Below are positions 56,001-64,000 of a DNA stretch of 64,000 nt, in pieces. The number at the start of each line of letters is the position of its first letter. Positions within the stretch are counted from its first letter, which is position 1. A program made the position numbers and the translations under genes. Source of the stretch: Candidatus Methylobacter oryzae (lineage in GTDB: Bacteria; Pseudomonadota; Gammaproteobacteria; Methylococcales; Methylomonadaceae); assembly GCF_003994235.2 (NCBI RefSeq), contig NZ_RYFG02000100.1:1-64000 (forward strand), read 5' to 3'. The notes below the pieces were generated by a model. That model did no database searches, had not been told where the DNA came from, and saw only the letters and a list, made by a program, of their open reading frames with translations.

Positions 56001-56708
56001 CCTCTTGTAATTATGGGCGTCACCGGCACCCCGACCGAAATACCAACCGGAGAAACCGTATTGTTGCTCGGCGGCGGCTTGGGTAATGCAGTATTGTTCT
56101 CGATCGGCAAGGCGTTAAGAGCTGCCGGCAACCGCGTTATTTATTTTGCCGGATACAAATACGCGCAAGACCGCTTCAAAGTCGAGGATGTTGAAGCTGC
56201 TGCGGATATTATCGTATGGTCGGTCGATAAAGGCGAAGGCGTCACTGCTATTACCCCAACTCGTCCGCAGGATAAAACGTTTGTCGGCAATATCTTGGAG
56301 TGCATGTTGGCTTATGCGCAAGGCGATCTAGGCGAACAACCTATTTCACTGGCCGATGTCGACCACCTGATCGTGATCGGTTCGGATCGGATGATGGCTG
56401 CAGTAAAAAGCGCCCGCTTCGATGTATTGAAGCCTTATTTAAACAAGGCGCACCATGCAATCGGCTCGATCAACTCGCCGATGCAGTGCATGATGAAAGG
56501 CATTTGCGCGCAATGCTTGTGCAAGCATGTCGATCCGGAAACCGGCAAGGAATGCTTCGTATACTCCTGCTACAACCAAGACCAGGATTTGGACAAAGTC
56601 GACTTTCCGCATTTGAACGCCAGATTGCGGCAAAATACCGTGCAGGAAAAGCTGTCTAACCTTTGGTTGGATTATTTGCTGGAGAAACAGCAGCAAACAG
56701 CAATTTAA
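53001..56708 (+). CDS. Large FAD/NAD-dependent oxidoreductase with GltD-like and PyrK/ferredoxin-reductase-like parts
   Basis: About 1235 residues. The first ~300 are helical and unfamiliar. A Cys-rich region follows (CIYCHERDTDSCSKG, GCPLDEKISEMN, CPGTGHRICNECMKGCIYQ), like the Fe-S linker of glutamate synthase small subunit and dihydropyrimidine dehydrogenase. Next is a GltD-type domain with the FAD motif ALVVGLGPAGYTMSHYLL and a second nucleotide motif VIGGGLTAMDTATELL. The C-terminal ~320 residues are ferredoxin-reductase-like (HPGQFYRVQNYE, LLLGGGLGNAVLFSIG) and end with a PyrK-type 2Fe-2S Cys set (CMMKGICAQCLCKHVD and VYSCYNQDQD). This suggests electron transfer between NAD(P)H and another carrier, maybe bifurcating. 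Start at ATG 53001; ATG 52977 also possible. Confidence 0.78.
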   Translation: MEQHNLALGIPGFNYSDLYDSARLKDLLDVFDASVEHHDSQLHDEFKAYRQNQGVGLSAEAVSDLLVRMGPYVGQFVAKLFDISEQHQAQSVKIKDEMDTIFTYKNEIVDKLAFFFKGEDTSDWAIPAILNRFDLLVEAGFPEANQDDDPEHRVARVGAAIGLLYSHYKLVAKGKDSDYENADLVVEALRAKLAAHQEAAAEFSDIIGQQDPAEFVNALMDIVLRWSFVAQQDNDVVATWPSFKLPQKRDFDHLVEHELVDRGEFKTWMGEQEHRRRRDGFKLTDPRFNQRQALSEVNHCIYCHERDTDSCSKGMRNKKNNTFKIDPLGVTTIGCPLDEKISEMNLLKRGGDNIGALAIVIIDNPMCPGTGHRICNECMKGCIYQKTDPVDIPQIETSVLTDVLFMPYGFEIYSLLTRWNPLNVKRPYMLPYNGKNALVVGLGPAGYTMSHYLLNEGFGVAGIDGLKLEPLPVELTGDSENLPAPIVNFQDLYEDLDKRILAGFGGVAEYGITVRWDKNFLKVIYLTLQRRQAFRSYGGVRFGGTITIEDAWSMGFDHICIASGAGQPTIIGLKNNLMRGIRKASDFLMALQLTGAAKLSSLANLQVRLPAGVIGGGLTAMDTATELLAYYPIQVEKVLHRYETLVNTYGEQAVRSRYDQEEITILDEFLEHGKAIVAERQRAEAEGELPDFQPLVEAWGGVTLFYRKGIFDAPAYRQNHEEIVKALEEGIALAEGMSPLAAQADGYGHLNAVEFEKLTLEDGRWNSSGRNITVPLRSLYVAAGTSPNTIYQSEYPDTFVMDKWFFQRYQPEWNNDSVDLVPMSDEALPKLGKPAPLTSYQKDGKFISFYGDNHPVYAGNVVKAMASAKNGYPYIVKLFEKELAALNPAEQPDRDAALKALFAQLDSAFKATIVAINRLTPTIIEVVVKAPMAAEKFHPGQFYRVQNYEAFAPVVEGTVLAAEGIALTGAEVDKENGTISLIALEMGSSTRLCATWKVGDPLVIMGVTGTPTEIPTGETVLLLGGGLGNAVLFSIGKALRAAGNRVIYFAGYKYAQDRFKVEDVEAAADIIVWSVDKGEGVTAITPTRPQDKTFVGNILECMLAYAQGDLGEQPISLADVDHLIVIGSDRMMAAVKSARFDVLKPYLNKAHHAIGSINSPMQCMMKGICAQCLCKHVDPETGKECFVYSCYNQDQDLDKVDFPHLNARLRQNTVQEKLSNLWLDYLLEKQQQTAI

Positions 56709-56711
56709 TAG

Positions 56712-56739
56712 TTGCGCAATAAAAATCAGTAGGTATAAT
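56712..56739 (+). promoter_or_regulatory. Promoter of tRNA-Val
   Basis: TTGCGC (56712-56717) and a perfect TATAAT (56734-56739) with a 16-nt spacer, followed by GC-rich GCGGGCTC like a stringent discriminator. Confidence 0.7.
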
Positions 56740-56764
56740 AGCGGGCTCGAAGTTAGACAACTTC

Positions 56765-56841
56765 AGGCGCGTAGCTCAGTTGGTTAGAGCACCACCTTGA
56801 CATGGTGGGGGTCGGTGGTTCGAGTCCACTCGTGCCTACCA
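56765..56841 (+). tRNA. tRNA-Val (GAC)
   Basis: A 77-nt cloverleaf. The acceptor stem AGGCGCG pairs with CGTGCCT, with one G-T. The D arm is GCTCAGTTGGTTAGAGC. The anticodon stem CCACC/GGTGG has loop TTGACAT, giving anticodon GAC. The T arm is TTCGAGTC-type and CCA is encoded. It lies between the flavoprotein and thrS. Confidence 0.95.
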
Positions 56842-56846
56842 AATTC

Positions 56847-56875
56847 AAAAGCACTGCTACGCAGTGCTTTTTTTA
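56847..56875 (+). terminator. Intrinsic terminator of tRNA-Val
   Basis: AAAAGCACTGC-TACG-GCAGTGCTTTTTTT: a 9-bp or longer stem with a tetraloop and a T-run, 6 nt beyond the tRNA. Confidence 0.85.
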
Positions 56876-56904
56876 TTGTAGACACTAGACTATAGATAAA
56901 AAAA

Positions 56905-58812
56905 ATGCCTGTAATTACCCTTCCTGATGGTTCAAAGCGCGAGTATGATCAAGCCGTAACGGTAATGGACGTTGCATCATCCATCGGCTCAGGCTTAGCT
57001 AAAGCGACTTTGGCAGGCAAGGTTAACGGCAATCTGGTTGACGCCAGCACACTGATCGATCAGAATGCAAACCTGCAACTGATTACCGCAAAAGATGAAG
57101 ACGGTATCAGCGTTATCCGCCACTCAACAGCACATCTATTGGCCCAGGCCGTCAAGCAGTTATTCCCCTCAGCACAAGTCACTATCGGCCCGGTTATCGA
57201 AAACGGCTTCTATTACGACTTCTCGTATGAAAGACCTTTCACACCGGAAGACCTGAACGCCATCGAAAAAAAGATGGAACAACTGGCAGCCGAAGATTAT
57301 CCCGTTCGCCGCTCCGTATTATCGCGAGATGAAGCGGTTAAGTTTTTCCGGGACCTAGGCGAAGCCTATAAAGCGGAGATTATCGAATCCATCCCTGCCA
57401 ACGAAGATTTATCCCTATACGAGCAAGGCGGATTTACCGACCTGTGCCGCGGCCCTCATGTACCCAGCACCGGCAAATTAAAAGTTTTCAAACTAATGAA
57501 GATTGCCGGAGCCTATTGGCGCGGGAATTCCGAAAACGAAATGCTGCAACGCATTTACGGTACGGCATGGGGCGATAAAAAGGATCTACAAGCTTATCTC
57601 CATCGCTTGGAAGAGGCGGAAAAGCGCGATCACCGCAAACTAGCGAAAATCCTGGATTTGTTTCATTCTCAAGAAGAAGCTCCCGGCATGGTATTCTGGC
57701 ACGAGAAAGGCTGGGCTATCTACCAACAAGTCGAGCAATACATTCGTGAAAAATTAAGAGTTAACGGGTACGGCGAAGTCAGGACACCACAGGTTGTGGA
57801 TCGCTCCTTATGGGAGAAATCCGGACACTGGGAAAAATTCGGCGACATGATTTTTACCACGCATTCCGAGAATCGTGATTACGCGATCAAGCCAATGAAT
57901 TGCCCTTGCCATGTGCAGATTTATAATCAGGGCCTGAAAAGCTACCGTGACCTGCCTATCCGTTTGGCGGAGTTCGGCTCTTGCCATCGCAACGAACCAT
58001 CAGGTACTTTACATGGATTAATGCGAGTCAGGAATTTTGTTCAGGATGACGCACACATTTTCTGTACTGAAGGCCAAATTCAGAACGAAGTATCGACCTT
58101 TATCGACATGCTGTTCGATGTTTACAAAGATTTCGGCTTCGAAGAAGTTATTATTAAATTGTCCACCCGCCCTGAAAATCGGGTTGGTGACGACTCTGTT
58201 TGGGATAAAGCGGAAAATGCTCTGGAACTGGCGCTCAACACGAAAGGATTAAAGTGGGACCTGCAACCAGGTGAAGGCGCTTTTTATGGTCCTAAAATTG
58301 AATTCTCTTTAAAAGACTGTATCGGTCGCATCTGGCAATGCGGAACAATTCAAGTAGATTTTTCGATGCCCGGCCGCCTGAATGCCACTTATATTGCCGA
58401 AGACGGATCCAGACAAGTGCCAGTCATGCTACACAGAGCGATATTGGGTTCGCTAGAACGTTTCATTGGGATATTGATCGAGCAGCATGCCGGAACTTTC
58501 CCGCTATGGCTGTCTCCAGTACAAGTAGTCATACTTAACATTACCGACCGACACGCCGAATACGCATCCAAGATCATGCTAGACCTTGAAAAACAAGGTA
58601 TTCGGGTAAAAATTGACTTGAGAAATGAGAAGATCGGGTTTAAAATCCGCGAGCATTCTATGCAGCGCGTACCGTATCTTGTCATTATTGGCGACAAAGA
58701 ATTAGAACAACAAAGCATCACGGTACGTACGCAGAAAGGTGATGACTTAGGTAGCCTGTCAATCCATGAATTTACCGAACGGTTAAAGCAAGAGATAGCA
58801 GGCAGAAAATGA
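56905..58812 (+). CDS. thrS: Threonyl-tRNA synthetase
   Basis: A 635-residue class II synthetase. An N-terminal TGS domain (1-62) is followed by the editing domain with [16 protein letters not shown] and CRGPH. The catalytic domain has motif 2 ([28 protein letters not shown]) and the zinc ligands Cys/His/His (MNCPCHV). An anticodon-binding domain ends it. It heads the thrS-infC-rpmI-rplT-pheS-pheT-ihfA string. No threonine-operator structure was made out in the short leader. Confidence 0.97.
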   Translation: MPVITLPDGSKREYDQAVTVMDVASSIGSGLAKATLAGKVNGNLVDASTLIDQNANLQLITAKDEDGISVIRHSTAHLLAQAVKQLFPSAQVTIGPVIENGFYYDFSYERPFTPEDLNAIEKKMEQLAAEDYPVRRSVLSRDEAVKFFRDLGEAYKAEIIESIPANEDLSLYEQGGFTDLCRGPHVPSTGKLKVFKLMKIAGAYWRGNSENEMLQRIYGTAWGDKKDLQAYLHRLEEAEKRDHRKLAKILDLFHSQEEAPGMVFWHEKGWAIYQQVEQYIREKLRVNGYGEVRTPQVVDRSLWEKSGHWEKFGDMIFTTHSENRDYAIKPMNCPCHVQIYNQGLKSYRDLPIRLAEFGSCHRNEPSGTLHGLMRVRNFVQDDAHIFCTEGQIQNEVSTFIDMLFDVYKDFGFEEVIIKLSTRPENRVGDDSVWDKAENALELALNTKGLKWDLQPGEGAFYGPKIEFSLKDCIGRIWQCGTIQVDFSMPGRLNATYIAEDGSRQVPVMLHRAILGSLERFIGILIEQHAGTFPLWLSPVQVVILNITDRHAEYASKIMLDLEKQGIRVKIDLRNEKIGFKIREHSMQRVPYLVIIGDKELEQQSITVRTQKGDDLGSLSIHEFTERLKQEIAGRK

Positions 58813-58833
58813 ATAATTTTGGAGGATTAGGAT

Positions 58834-59358
58834 ATCGCTGCTAAAAAAGATGAAACGCGCCTGAACGACTCAATTACCGCCAGACGAGTGCGGGTAACGG
58901 GTCCTGACGGAGAAGCGTTAGGAATTATCTCGTTAGATGAAGCCAAACAAATTGCGTACGCCGCAGACCTTGACCTAGTAGAAATATCGCCGAATGCGGA
59001 TCCTCCGGTTTGCAAGGTGATGAACTACGGCAAATACCAGTTTGAACAAAACAAAAAACTGGCCATCGCCAAAAAGAAACAAAAACAGGTTCAGGTCAAG
59101 GAAATCAAGTTCAGACCTGGTACTGACGAAGGAGATTATCAAGTTAAACTGAGAAGTCTAACTAAATTCCTCAATGACGGTGATAAAACCAAAATAACCT
59201 TGCGTTATCGTGGTCGCGAGATGGCTCACAGGGAAATCGGCGCTGATTTGCTGAAACGGATAGAAACTGATTTGGAAGAAATAGCCATAGTCGAACAATT
59301 TCCTAAAATGGAAGGTCGTCAAATGGTTATGGTTATGGCACCGAAAAAGAAGAAATAA
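58834..59358 (+). CDS. infC: Translation initiation factor IF-3, starting at ATC
   Basis: A 174-residue protein. [22 protein letters not shown] opens the N domain, and a Lys-rich linker ([26 protein letters not shown]) leads to the C domain ending [11 protein letters not shown]. The only start that gives the usual IF-3 N-terminus ([17 protein letters not shown]) is ATC at 58834, 8 nt after GGAGG (58821-58825). Rare AUU-type starts in infC are known to allow autoregulation, since IF-3 rejects non-canonical start codons. GTG 58888 would cut off the N-terminus. Confidence 0.95.
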   Translation: MAAKKDETRLNDSITARRVRVTGPDGEALGIISLDEAKQIAYAADLDLVEISPNADPPVCKVMNYGKYQFEQNKKLAIAKKKQKQVQVKEIKFRPGTDEGDYQVKLRSLTKFLNDGDKTKITLRYRGREMAHREIGADLLKRIETDLEEIAIVEQFPKMEGRQMVMVMAPKKKK

Positions 59359-59506
59359 TAACAAACGCCTACAACCTTTACGGCAGCACAGGATGAGCTG
59401 CTGGGCAGCGTTCTTATTGGATGATGCCAGTAATTCTTCAGGGCCATGCATTTTGCCTTGCTGGGTTGCGACTCAGGGATTTATTTTAATTAATTGGAGC
59501 AAACAA
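59359..59506 (+). promoter_or_regulatory. rpmI-rplT leader, possible L20-controlled mRNA structure
   Basis: The 148-nt gap between infC and rpmI is unusually long for this operon and holds repeated, partly complementary GCAGC/GCTGC runs (around 59380-59415). In E. coli, L20 represses rpmI-rplT through an RNA structure in this position. The equivalent here is inferred, not demonstrated. Confidence 0.3.
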
Positions 59507-59704
59507 ATGCCAAAAATCAAAACAAACCGTGGAGCTGCCAAGCGTTTCAGACGTACAGGCAACGGCGGTTTTAAATGTGGTCAGTCCCACAAACGTCATA
59601 TCCTGACTAAAAAATCGACTAAAAGAAAAAGACAGTTACGCTCGCCGGCAACCATTCACCCGTCAGACGTGCGCATGGCCGTACGCATGATGCCATACAG
59701 CTAA
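59507..59704 (+). CDS. rpmI: 50S ribosomal protein L35
   Basis: A 65-residue basic protein, [20 protein letters not shown] at the start and [17 protein letters not shown] after it, all standard for L35. The frame is open upstream, but ATG 59507 with TTGGAG before it gives the exact family N-terminus. It is followed by rplT after 15 nt. Confidence 0.97.
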   Translation: MPKIKTNRGAAKRFRRTGNGGFKCGQSHKRHILTKKSTKRKRQLRSPATIHPSDVRMAVRMMPYS

Positions 59705-59719
59705 ATCAGGGAGTAGATA

Positions 59720-60082
59720 ATGCCTAGAGTTAAACGCGGCGTAACAGCCAGAGCAAGACATAAAAAAGTATTAAAGCAGGCGAAAGGTTATTACGGCGCA
59801 CGAAGCCGGATTTATCGCGTTGCCAAACAAGCGGTAATCAAAGCAGGTCAATATGCATACCGCGACCGCAAACAGAAAAAGCGTCAATTTCGCGCTTTGT
59901 GGATCGTCCGCATCAATGCAGCAGCACGCTTAAGCGGAATATCATACAGCCGTCTTATCAATGGCTTGACTAAAGCCAATGTTAAGATTGACCGTAAAGT
60001 TCTGGCTGACATTGCTGTTCGCGACATTAACGCATTTGCAGAAATCGCGAAAATCGCAAAGGAACATCAAAGCAAGCCTTAA
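59720..60082 (+). CDS. rplT: 50S ribosomal protein L20
   Basis: A 120-residue protein, [20 protein letters not shown] at the start and [16 protein letters not shown] inside, typical of L20. It is needed early in 50S assembly and is a repressor of its own operon in E. coli. Confidence 0.97.
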   Translation: MPRVKRGVTARARHKKVLKQAKGYYGARSRIYRVAKQAVIKAGQYAYRDRKQKKRQFRALWIVRINAAARLSGISYSRLINGLTKANVKIDRKVLADIAVRDINAFAEIAKIAKEHQSKP

Positions 60083-60118
60083 GGAAGACTTGGTTTTAGT
60101 TACTAAAGTTACACTATA

Positions 60119-60144
60119 CCGCCCCCCCCTCTCTGGCAGGGGCG
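60119..60144 (+). terminator. GC hairpin between rplT and pheS
   Basis: CCGCCCC pairs with GGGGCGG around a 12-nt loop. No T-run follows, so it may attenuate or protect the mRNA end rather than stop transcription fully. Confidence 0.4.
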
Positions 60145-60199
60145 GAATTAGCGTTTTAAGCCTTATCCCCTAATAATAAACATCCACACAGCGAGCTAA

Positions 60200-61222
<1,023 letters not shown>

Positions 61223-61223
61223 A

Positions 61224-61238
61224 CAGGCGCCGCGCCTG
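61224..61238. repeat. 15-nt palindrome between pheS and pheT
   Basis: CAGGCGC-C-GCGCCTG, a perfect inverted repeat directly after the pheS stop, within a GC-rich gap of 68 nt. Confidence 0.4.
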
Positions 61239-61290
61239 CTCCTGTCAGGCCTGCGGCATATACCCCATCCCTGTAGATAAAGTTTGAGTT

Positions 61291-63666
61291 ATGCAAATTA
61301 GTGAAGCCTGGCTAAGAGAATATGTCAATCCAGCAATAAGTACGGAACAATTGGTCGAGCAATTGACCATGGCTGGCCTTGAAGTCGATTCGATAACCCC
61401 TGCTGCAGCGCAATTTAGCGGTGTAGTCGTCGGTGAAGTTCTTGCGATGGAACAACATCCTGATGCCGACCGCCTGAGAGTCTGCCAAGTTGCAGTAGGC
61501 GAGGCGGAACCCTTGCAAATCGTCTGTGGCGCCAGCAATGTTCGTGTCGGTTTGAGGATTCCTGCTGCACTGATTGGCGCAGTGTTGCCAGGCGACTTTA
61601 AAATCAAGAAATCCAAACTCCGTGGCGTAGAATCTTTTGGCATGCTATGTTCTGAAAAAGAACTCGGCTTGGCCGCCGAGGCGAACGGTTTAATGGAACT
61701 GGCCGCCGATGCTCCGGTAGGCATTGATATACGCGAATATCTGTCGCTCAACGATAACATCATCGAAGTCGACTTAACCCCGAACAGAGCCGATTGCCTT
61801 AGCGTTGAAGGCATCGCACGCGAAGTGGCTGTACTGAATAAAATGGACTGGTCGGCTACTCAAGTTGAGAAAGCCGCAGTCGCTCATACCGGCACACTGA
61901 CCGTCTCCGTCAAGGCAACAGATGCTTGTCCACGTTATTTGGGCCGATTGATCAAAGGCGTAAACCCTAAAGCCGAAACTCCATTATGGATGCAGGAGCG
62001 CTTGCGTCGCTCTGGCGTAAGAAGCTTGAGCGCAATCGTCGATGTTACCAATTATGTGTTGATCGAATTAGGCCAACCGCTACACGCTTTCGATGCCGCA
62101 AAATTATCCGGTAATATCAATGTGCGCTATGCTCAAAATGGAGAAAGCGTTGCATTGCTAAACGGTCAAACGATTAAACTGGACAGCGAAACTCTGGTTA
62201 TCGCCGATGATAAACAAGCGCTGGCATTAGCTGGCGTAATGGGTGGCAGCGAGTCTGCAGTTAGCGACAACACTCAGGATGTCTTTTTGGAATGCGCCTT
62301 TTTCAGCCCACGAAGCATTGCCGGCAAAGCGCGAAACTACGGATTACACACCGATTCATCGCATCGCTTCGAGCGCGGCGTAGATCCTACCTTACAGGAA
62401 CGGGCGATAGAACGCGCCACACAACTGATTATCGAGATTGCCGGAGGCAGTGCCGGAGCAATCACCGACGTAACAACAGCATCAACCCTGCCGCAACGCA
62501 CAGCCGTAATACTTAGAAAGCAACGCCTGGAAAAAACCTTAGGCATTGCCTTCATGGATGATCAAGTAGTCGATATTTTTCAACGCTTGGGAATGTCGGC
62601 ACAAACTCAGCAGGACGGCTGGTCGGTCACTCCGCCGGGATGCCGATTCGATATTGCCATTGAAGCGGACCTGATCGAGGAAATAGCCCGCATTGTTGGC
62701 TACAATAATCTGCCAAACAGCAGCCTGCTGATGCGTTCCGAGCTTGGCAAAGCCACTGAAGCCGTGCTGGAGCTGGACCGCGCCAAAGACTTATTGGTTG
62801 ACCGCGGCTATCAAGAAGCGATTACTTACAGTTTTGTCGATGAAGAAATACAACAAGCAGTCGCGCCTGACGATGAGCTTGTCCGGTTAAAAAACCCGAT
62901 TTCTGCCGATTTATCGATTATGCGCTCTACTCTCTGGTGTGGCTTATTAAAAGCAGCGCTACATAACACCAATCGCCAACAAAACAGGGTTCGTTTTTTT
63001 GAAAGTGGATTGCGCTTTATTAATAAAGACGGCAGTATGCAGCAGCAAAAAATGCTGTCCGGTTTGGCCTTGGGCAGCGCTTACTCCGAACAATGGGGCA
63101 TATCAACCCGGAAAGCCGACTTTTTCGATATTAAAGCCGATCTAGAGTCCCTGTTTGCATTGACCGGTTGTAATGTGCAATTTGTCCCTGGCAAACATTC
63201 CGCATTGCATCCCGGACAAACCGCTGAAATTTTATCTCCGCAAGATGAAAAGATAGGCTGGTTAGGCATGTTGCATCCAACATTGGAAAAACAGTTAGGC
63301 TTTGATACTCAGGTATTCCTTTTTGAACTAGATCAGGATCTATTGTTGAATAAACAAATTCCTAAATTTAAGCAGCTATCAAAATATCCTTCTGTACGCC
63401 GCGACTTAGCCTTGATTGTTAAGGAAGAAGTTGCCGTCAGCGAGATAATAAACTGTATTAAAAGTTGTGCAGAACCGACTTTACAAGATATAGTGATATT
63501 CGATATTTACCGTGGGAAAGGTGTTGAAGAGGGCAATAAAAGCGTTGCTTTAAGTATAATCATACAAGATTTTTCACAAACCCTAACAGATTCTGAAATA
63601 GATGCTATATTTAACCGGCTGTTAGAAACATTGACCACAAAAATAAGTGCAAAGCTGAGGGATTAA
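61291..63666 (+). CDS. pheT: Phenylalanyl-tRNA synthetase beta subunit
   Basis: A 791-residue protein with an N-terminal tRNA-binding OB domain (about 39-150), B3/B4 editing domain, B5 domain ([13 protein letters not shown] onward), the pseudo-catalytic core and the C-terminal ferredoxin-fold anticodon domain ([15 protein letters not shown] to the end). Length is standard. It is followed by ihfA after 2 nt. Confidence 0.97.
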   Translation: MQISEAWLREYVNPAISTEQLVEQLTMAGLEVDSITPAAAQFSGVVVGEVLAMEQHPDADRLRVCQVAVGEAEPLQIVCGASNVRVGLRIPAALIGAVLPGDFKIKKSKLRGVESFGMLCSEKELGLAAEANGLMELAADAPVGIDIREYLSLNDNIIEVDLTPNRADCLSVEGIAREVAVLNKMDWSATQVEKAAVAHTGTLTVSVKATDACPRYLGRLIKGVNPKAETPLWMQERLRRSGVRSLSAIVDVTNYVLIELGQPLHAFDAAKLSGNINVRYAQNGESVALLNGQTIKLDSETLVIADDKQALALAGVMGGSESAVSDNTQDVFLECAFFSPRSIAGKARNYGLHTDSSHRFERGVDPTLQERAIERATQLIIEIAGGSAGAITDVTTASTLPQRTAVILRKQRLEKTLGIAFMDDQVVDIFQRLGMSAQTQQDGWSVTPPGCRFDIAIEADLIEEIARIVGYNNLPNSSLLMRSELGKATEAVLELDRAKDLLVDRGYQEAITYSFVDEEIQQAVAPDDELVRLKNPISADLSIMRSTLWCGLLKAALHNTNRQQNRVRFFESGLRFINKDGSMQQQKMLSGLALGSAYSEQWGISTRKADFFDIKADLESLFALTGCNVQFVPGKHSALHPGQTAEILSPQDEKIGWLGMLHPTLEKQLGFDTQVFLFELDQDLLLNKQIPKFKQLSKYPSVRRDLALIVKEEVAVSEIINCIKSCAEPTLQDIVIFDIYRGKGVEEGNKSVALSIIIQDFSQTLTDSEIDAIFNRLLETLTTKISAKLRD

Positions 63667-63668
63667 CG

Positions 63669-63965
63669 ATGGCATTAACTAAAGCCGATTTTGCCGAAAG
63701 GCTATTTGACGAGCTTGGCTTAAACAAGCGTGAAGCAAAAGATATGGTCGAAATGTTTTTTGAGGAAATCAAAGATTCTCTGGAGCACGGTGAGCAAGTA
63801 AAAATTTCCGGCTTTGGAAAATTCGAACTGCGCGATAAAAGCAGCCGTCCCGGCCGAAATCCGAAAACAGGAGAAGAAATCCCCATAACCGCCCGTCGAG
63901 TGGTCACATTCAGATCAGGCCAAAAACTAAAAGCTAGAGTGGAAGCGTATGCTGGAGCCGAGTAA
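63669..63965 (+). CDS. ihfA: Integration host factor alpha subunit
   Basis: A 98-residue DNA-bending protein, [20 protein letters not shown] at the start, with the DNA-arm region [21 protein letters not shown] containing the intercalating Pro. It pairs with IhfB. The place after pheT is conserved in gammaproteobacteria. Its end overlaps the start of the next gene. Confidence 0.97.
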   Translation: MALTKADFAERLFDELGLNKREAKDMVEMFFEEIKDSLEHGEQVKISGFGKFELRDKSSRPGRNPKTGEEIPITARRVVTFRSGQKLKARVEAYAGAE

Positions 63966-64000
63966 TAATAATGAATTGCCGGTTATACCGGCAAAACGGT
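63949..64000 (+). CDS. Start of a MerR-family regulator (cut by the window edge)
   Basis: Seventeen codons are visible from ATG 63949 ([17 protein letters not shown]), overlapping ihfA by 17 nt. A MerR-family gene with just this start follows ihfA in pseudomonads and relatives, where the next residues are the helix-turn-helix. The rest is outside the window. Confidence 0.7.
   Translation, partial: MLEPSNNNELPVIPAKR

Overview
The window reads as chromosome of a gammaproteobacterium. The conserved runs point there: thrS-infC-rpmI-rplT-pheS-pheT-ihfA-(merR), def-fmt-rsmB-DUF4390-ntrY-ntrX, dprA-smg-topA-tsaC, and bpt with a DUF5062 gene. Taken with the accessory genes, I infer the Methylococcales (methanotrophs). 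No methane-oxidation gene lies in the window, so this placement is inference. Gene density is high, and I see no prophage, insertion sequence, CRISPR array or rRNA.

Layout. 1-6.25 kb: minus-strand metabolic genes, namely a YdiJ-type FAD/Fe-S dehydrogenase, an enolase-superfamily enzyme, a thiamine-diphosphate enzyme and a metallothionein-like protein. 6.5-8.1 kb: a subtilisin-like protease with an unusual repeat N-terminus. 8.4-14 kb: a minus-strand envelope operon of lipoprotein hydrolase, hydrolase remnant, VirJ/AcvB-like protein and MprF (lysyl-phosphatidylglycerol synthase/flippase). 14.4-18.5 kb: a J-domain/Sel1 protein, DUF3422, a cyclic-nucleotide-binding protein and two small envelope proteins. 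19-22.3 kb: a sigma-70-family factor followed by ftsH. 22.6-29.5 kb: MoxR ATPase-DUF58-transglutaminase module, then bpt, DUF5062, an oxidoreductase and a small lipoprotein. 29.5-32.2 kb: three-gene glycosyltransferase cluster. 32.3-40.1 kb: rplM-rpsI, ntrYX, DUF4390, rsmB, fmt, def. 40.3-41 kb: three orphan small ORFs. 41.7-47.9 kb: LysM protein, dprA, smg, topA, tsaC, heptad-repeat lipoprotein. 48-52.8 kb: serS, a broken double crcB, orn, M48 protease, rsgA. 53-56.7 kb: a very large GltD/PyrK-like flavoprotein. 56.7-64 kb: tRNA-Val and the thrS-to-ihfA translation operon, ending in the first codons of a MerR gene.

How the genes work together. Most of the right half is translation and its quality control: tRNA charging (serS, thrS, pheST), initiation (infC, fmt, def), ribosomal proteins, rRNA/tRNA modification (rsmB, tsaC), ribosome assembly (rsgA) and RNA turnover (orn). 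The left half is more individual: envelope charge modification (mprF with its probable lipid hydrolase partner), proteolysis (ftsH beside a sigma factor, the subtilase, Bpt feeding the N-degron pathway), and redox enzymes of unknown substrate.

No single clearly new system stands out. The most interesting objects are the frameshifted two-domain CrcB, the 1.2-kb-residue flavoprotein with a long palindrome at its start, the sigma-ftsH pair, the hydrolase/VirJ/MprF operon with an Asp at a nucleophile elbow, the repeat-bearing subtilase without a visible export signal, and several families of palindromic intergenic repeats.
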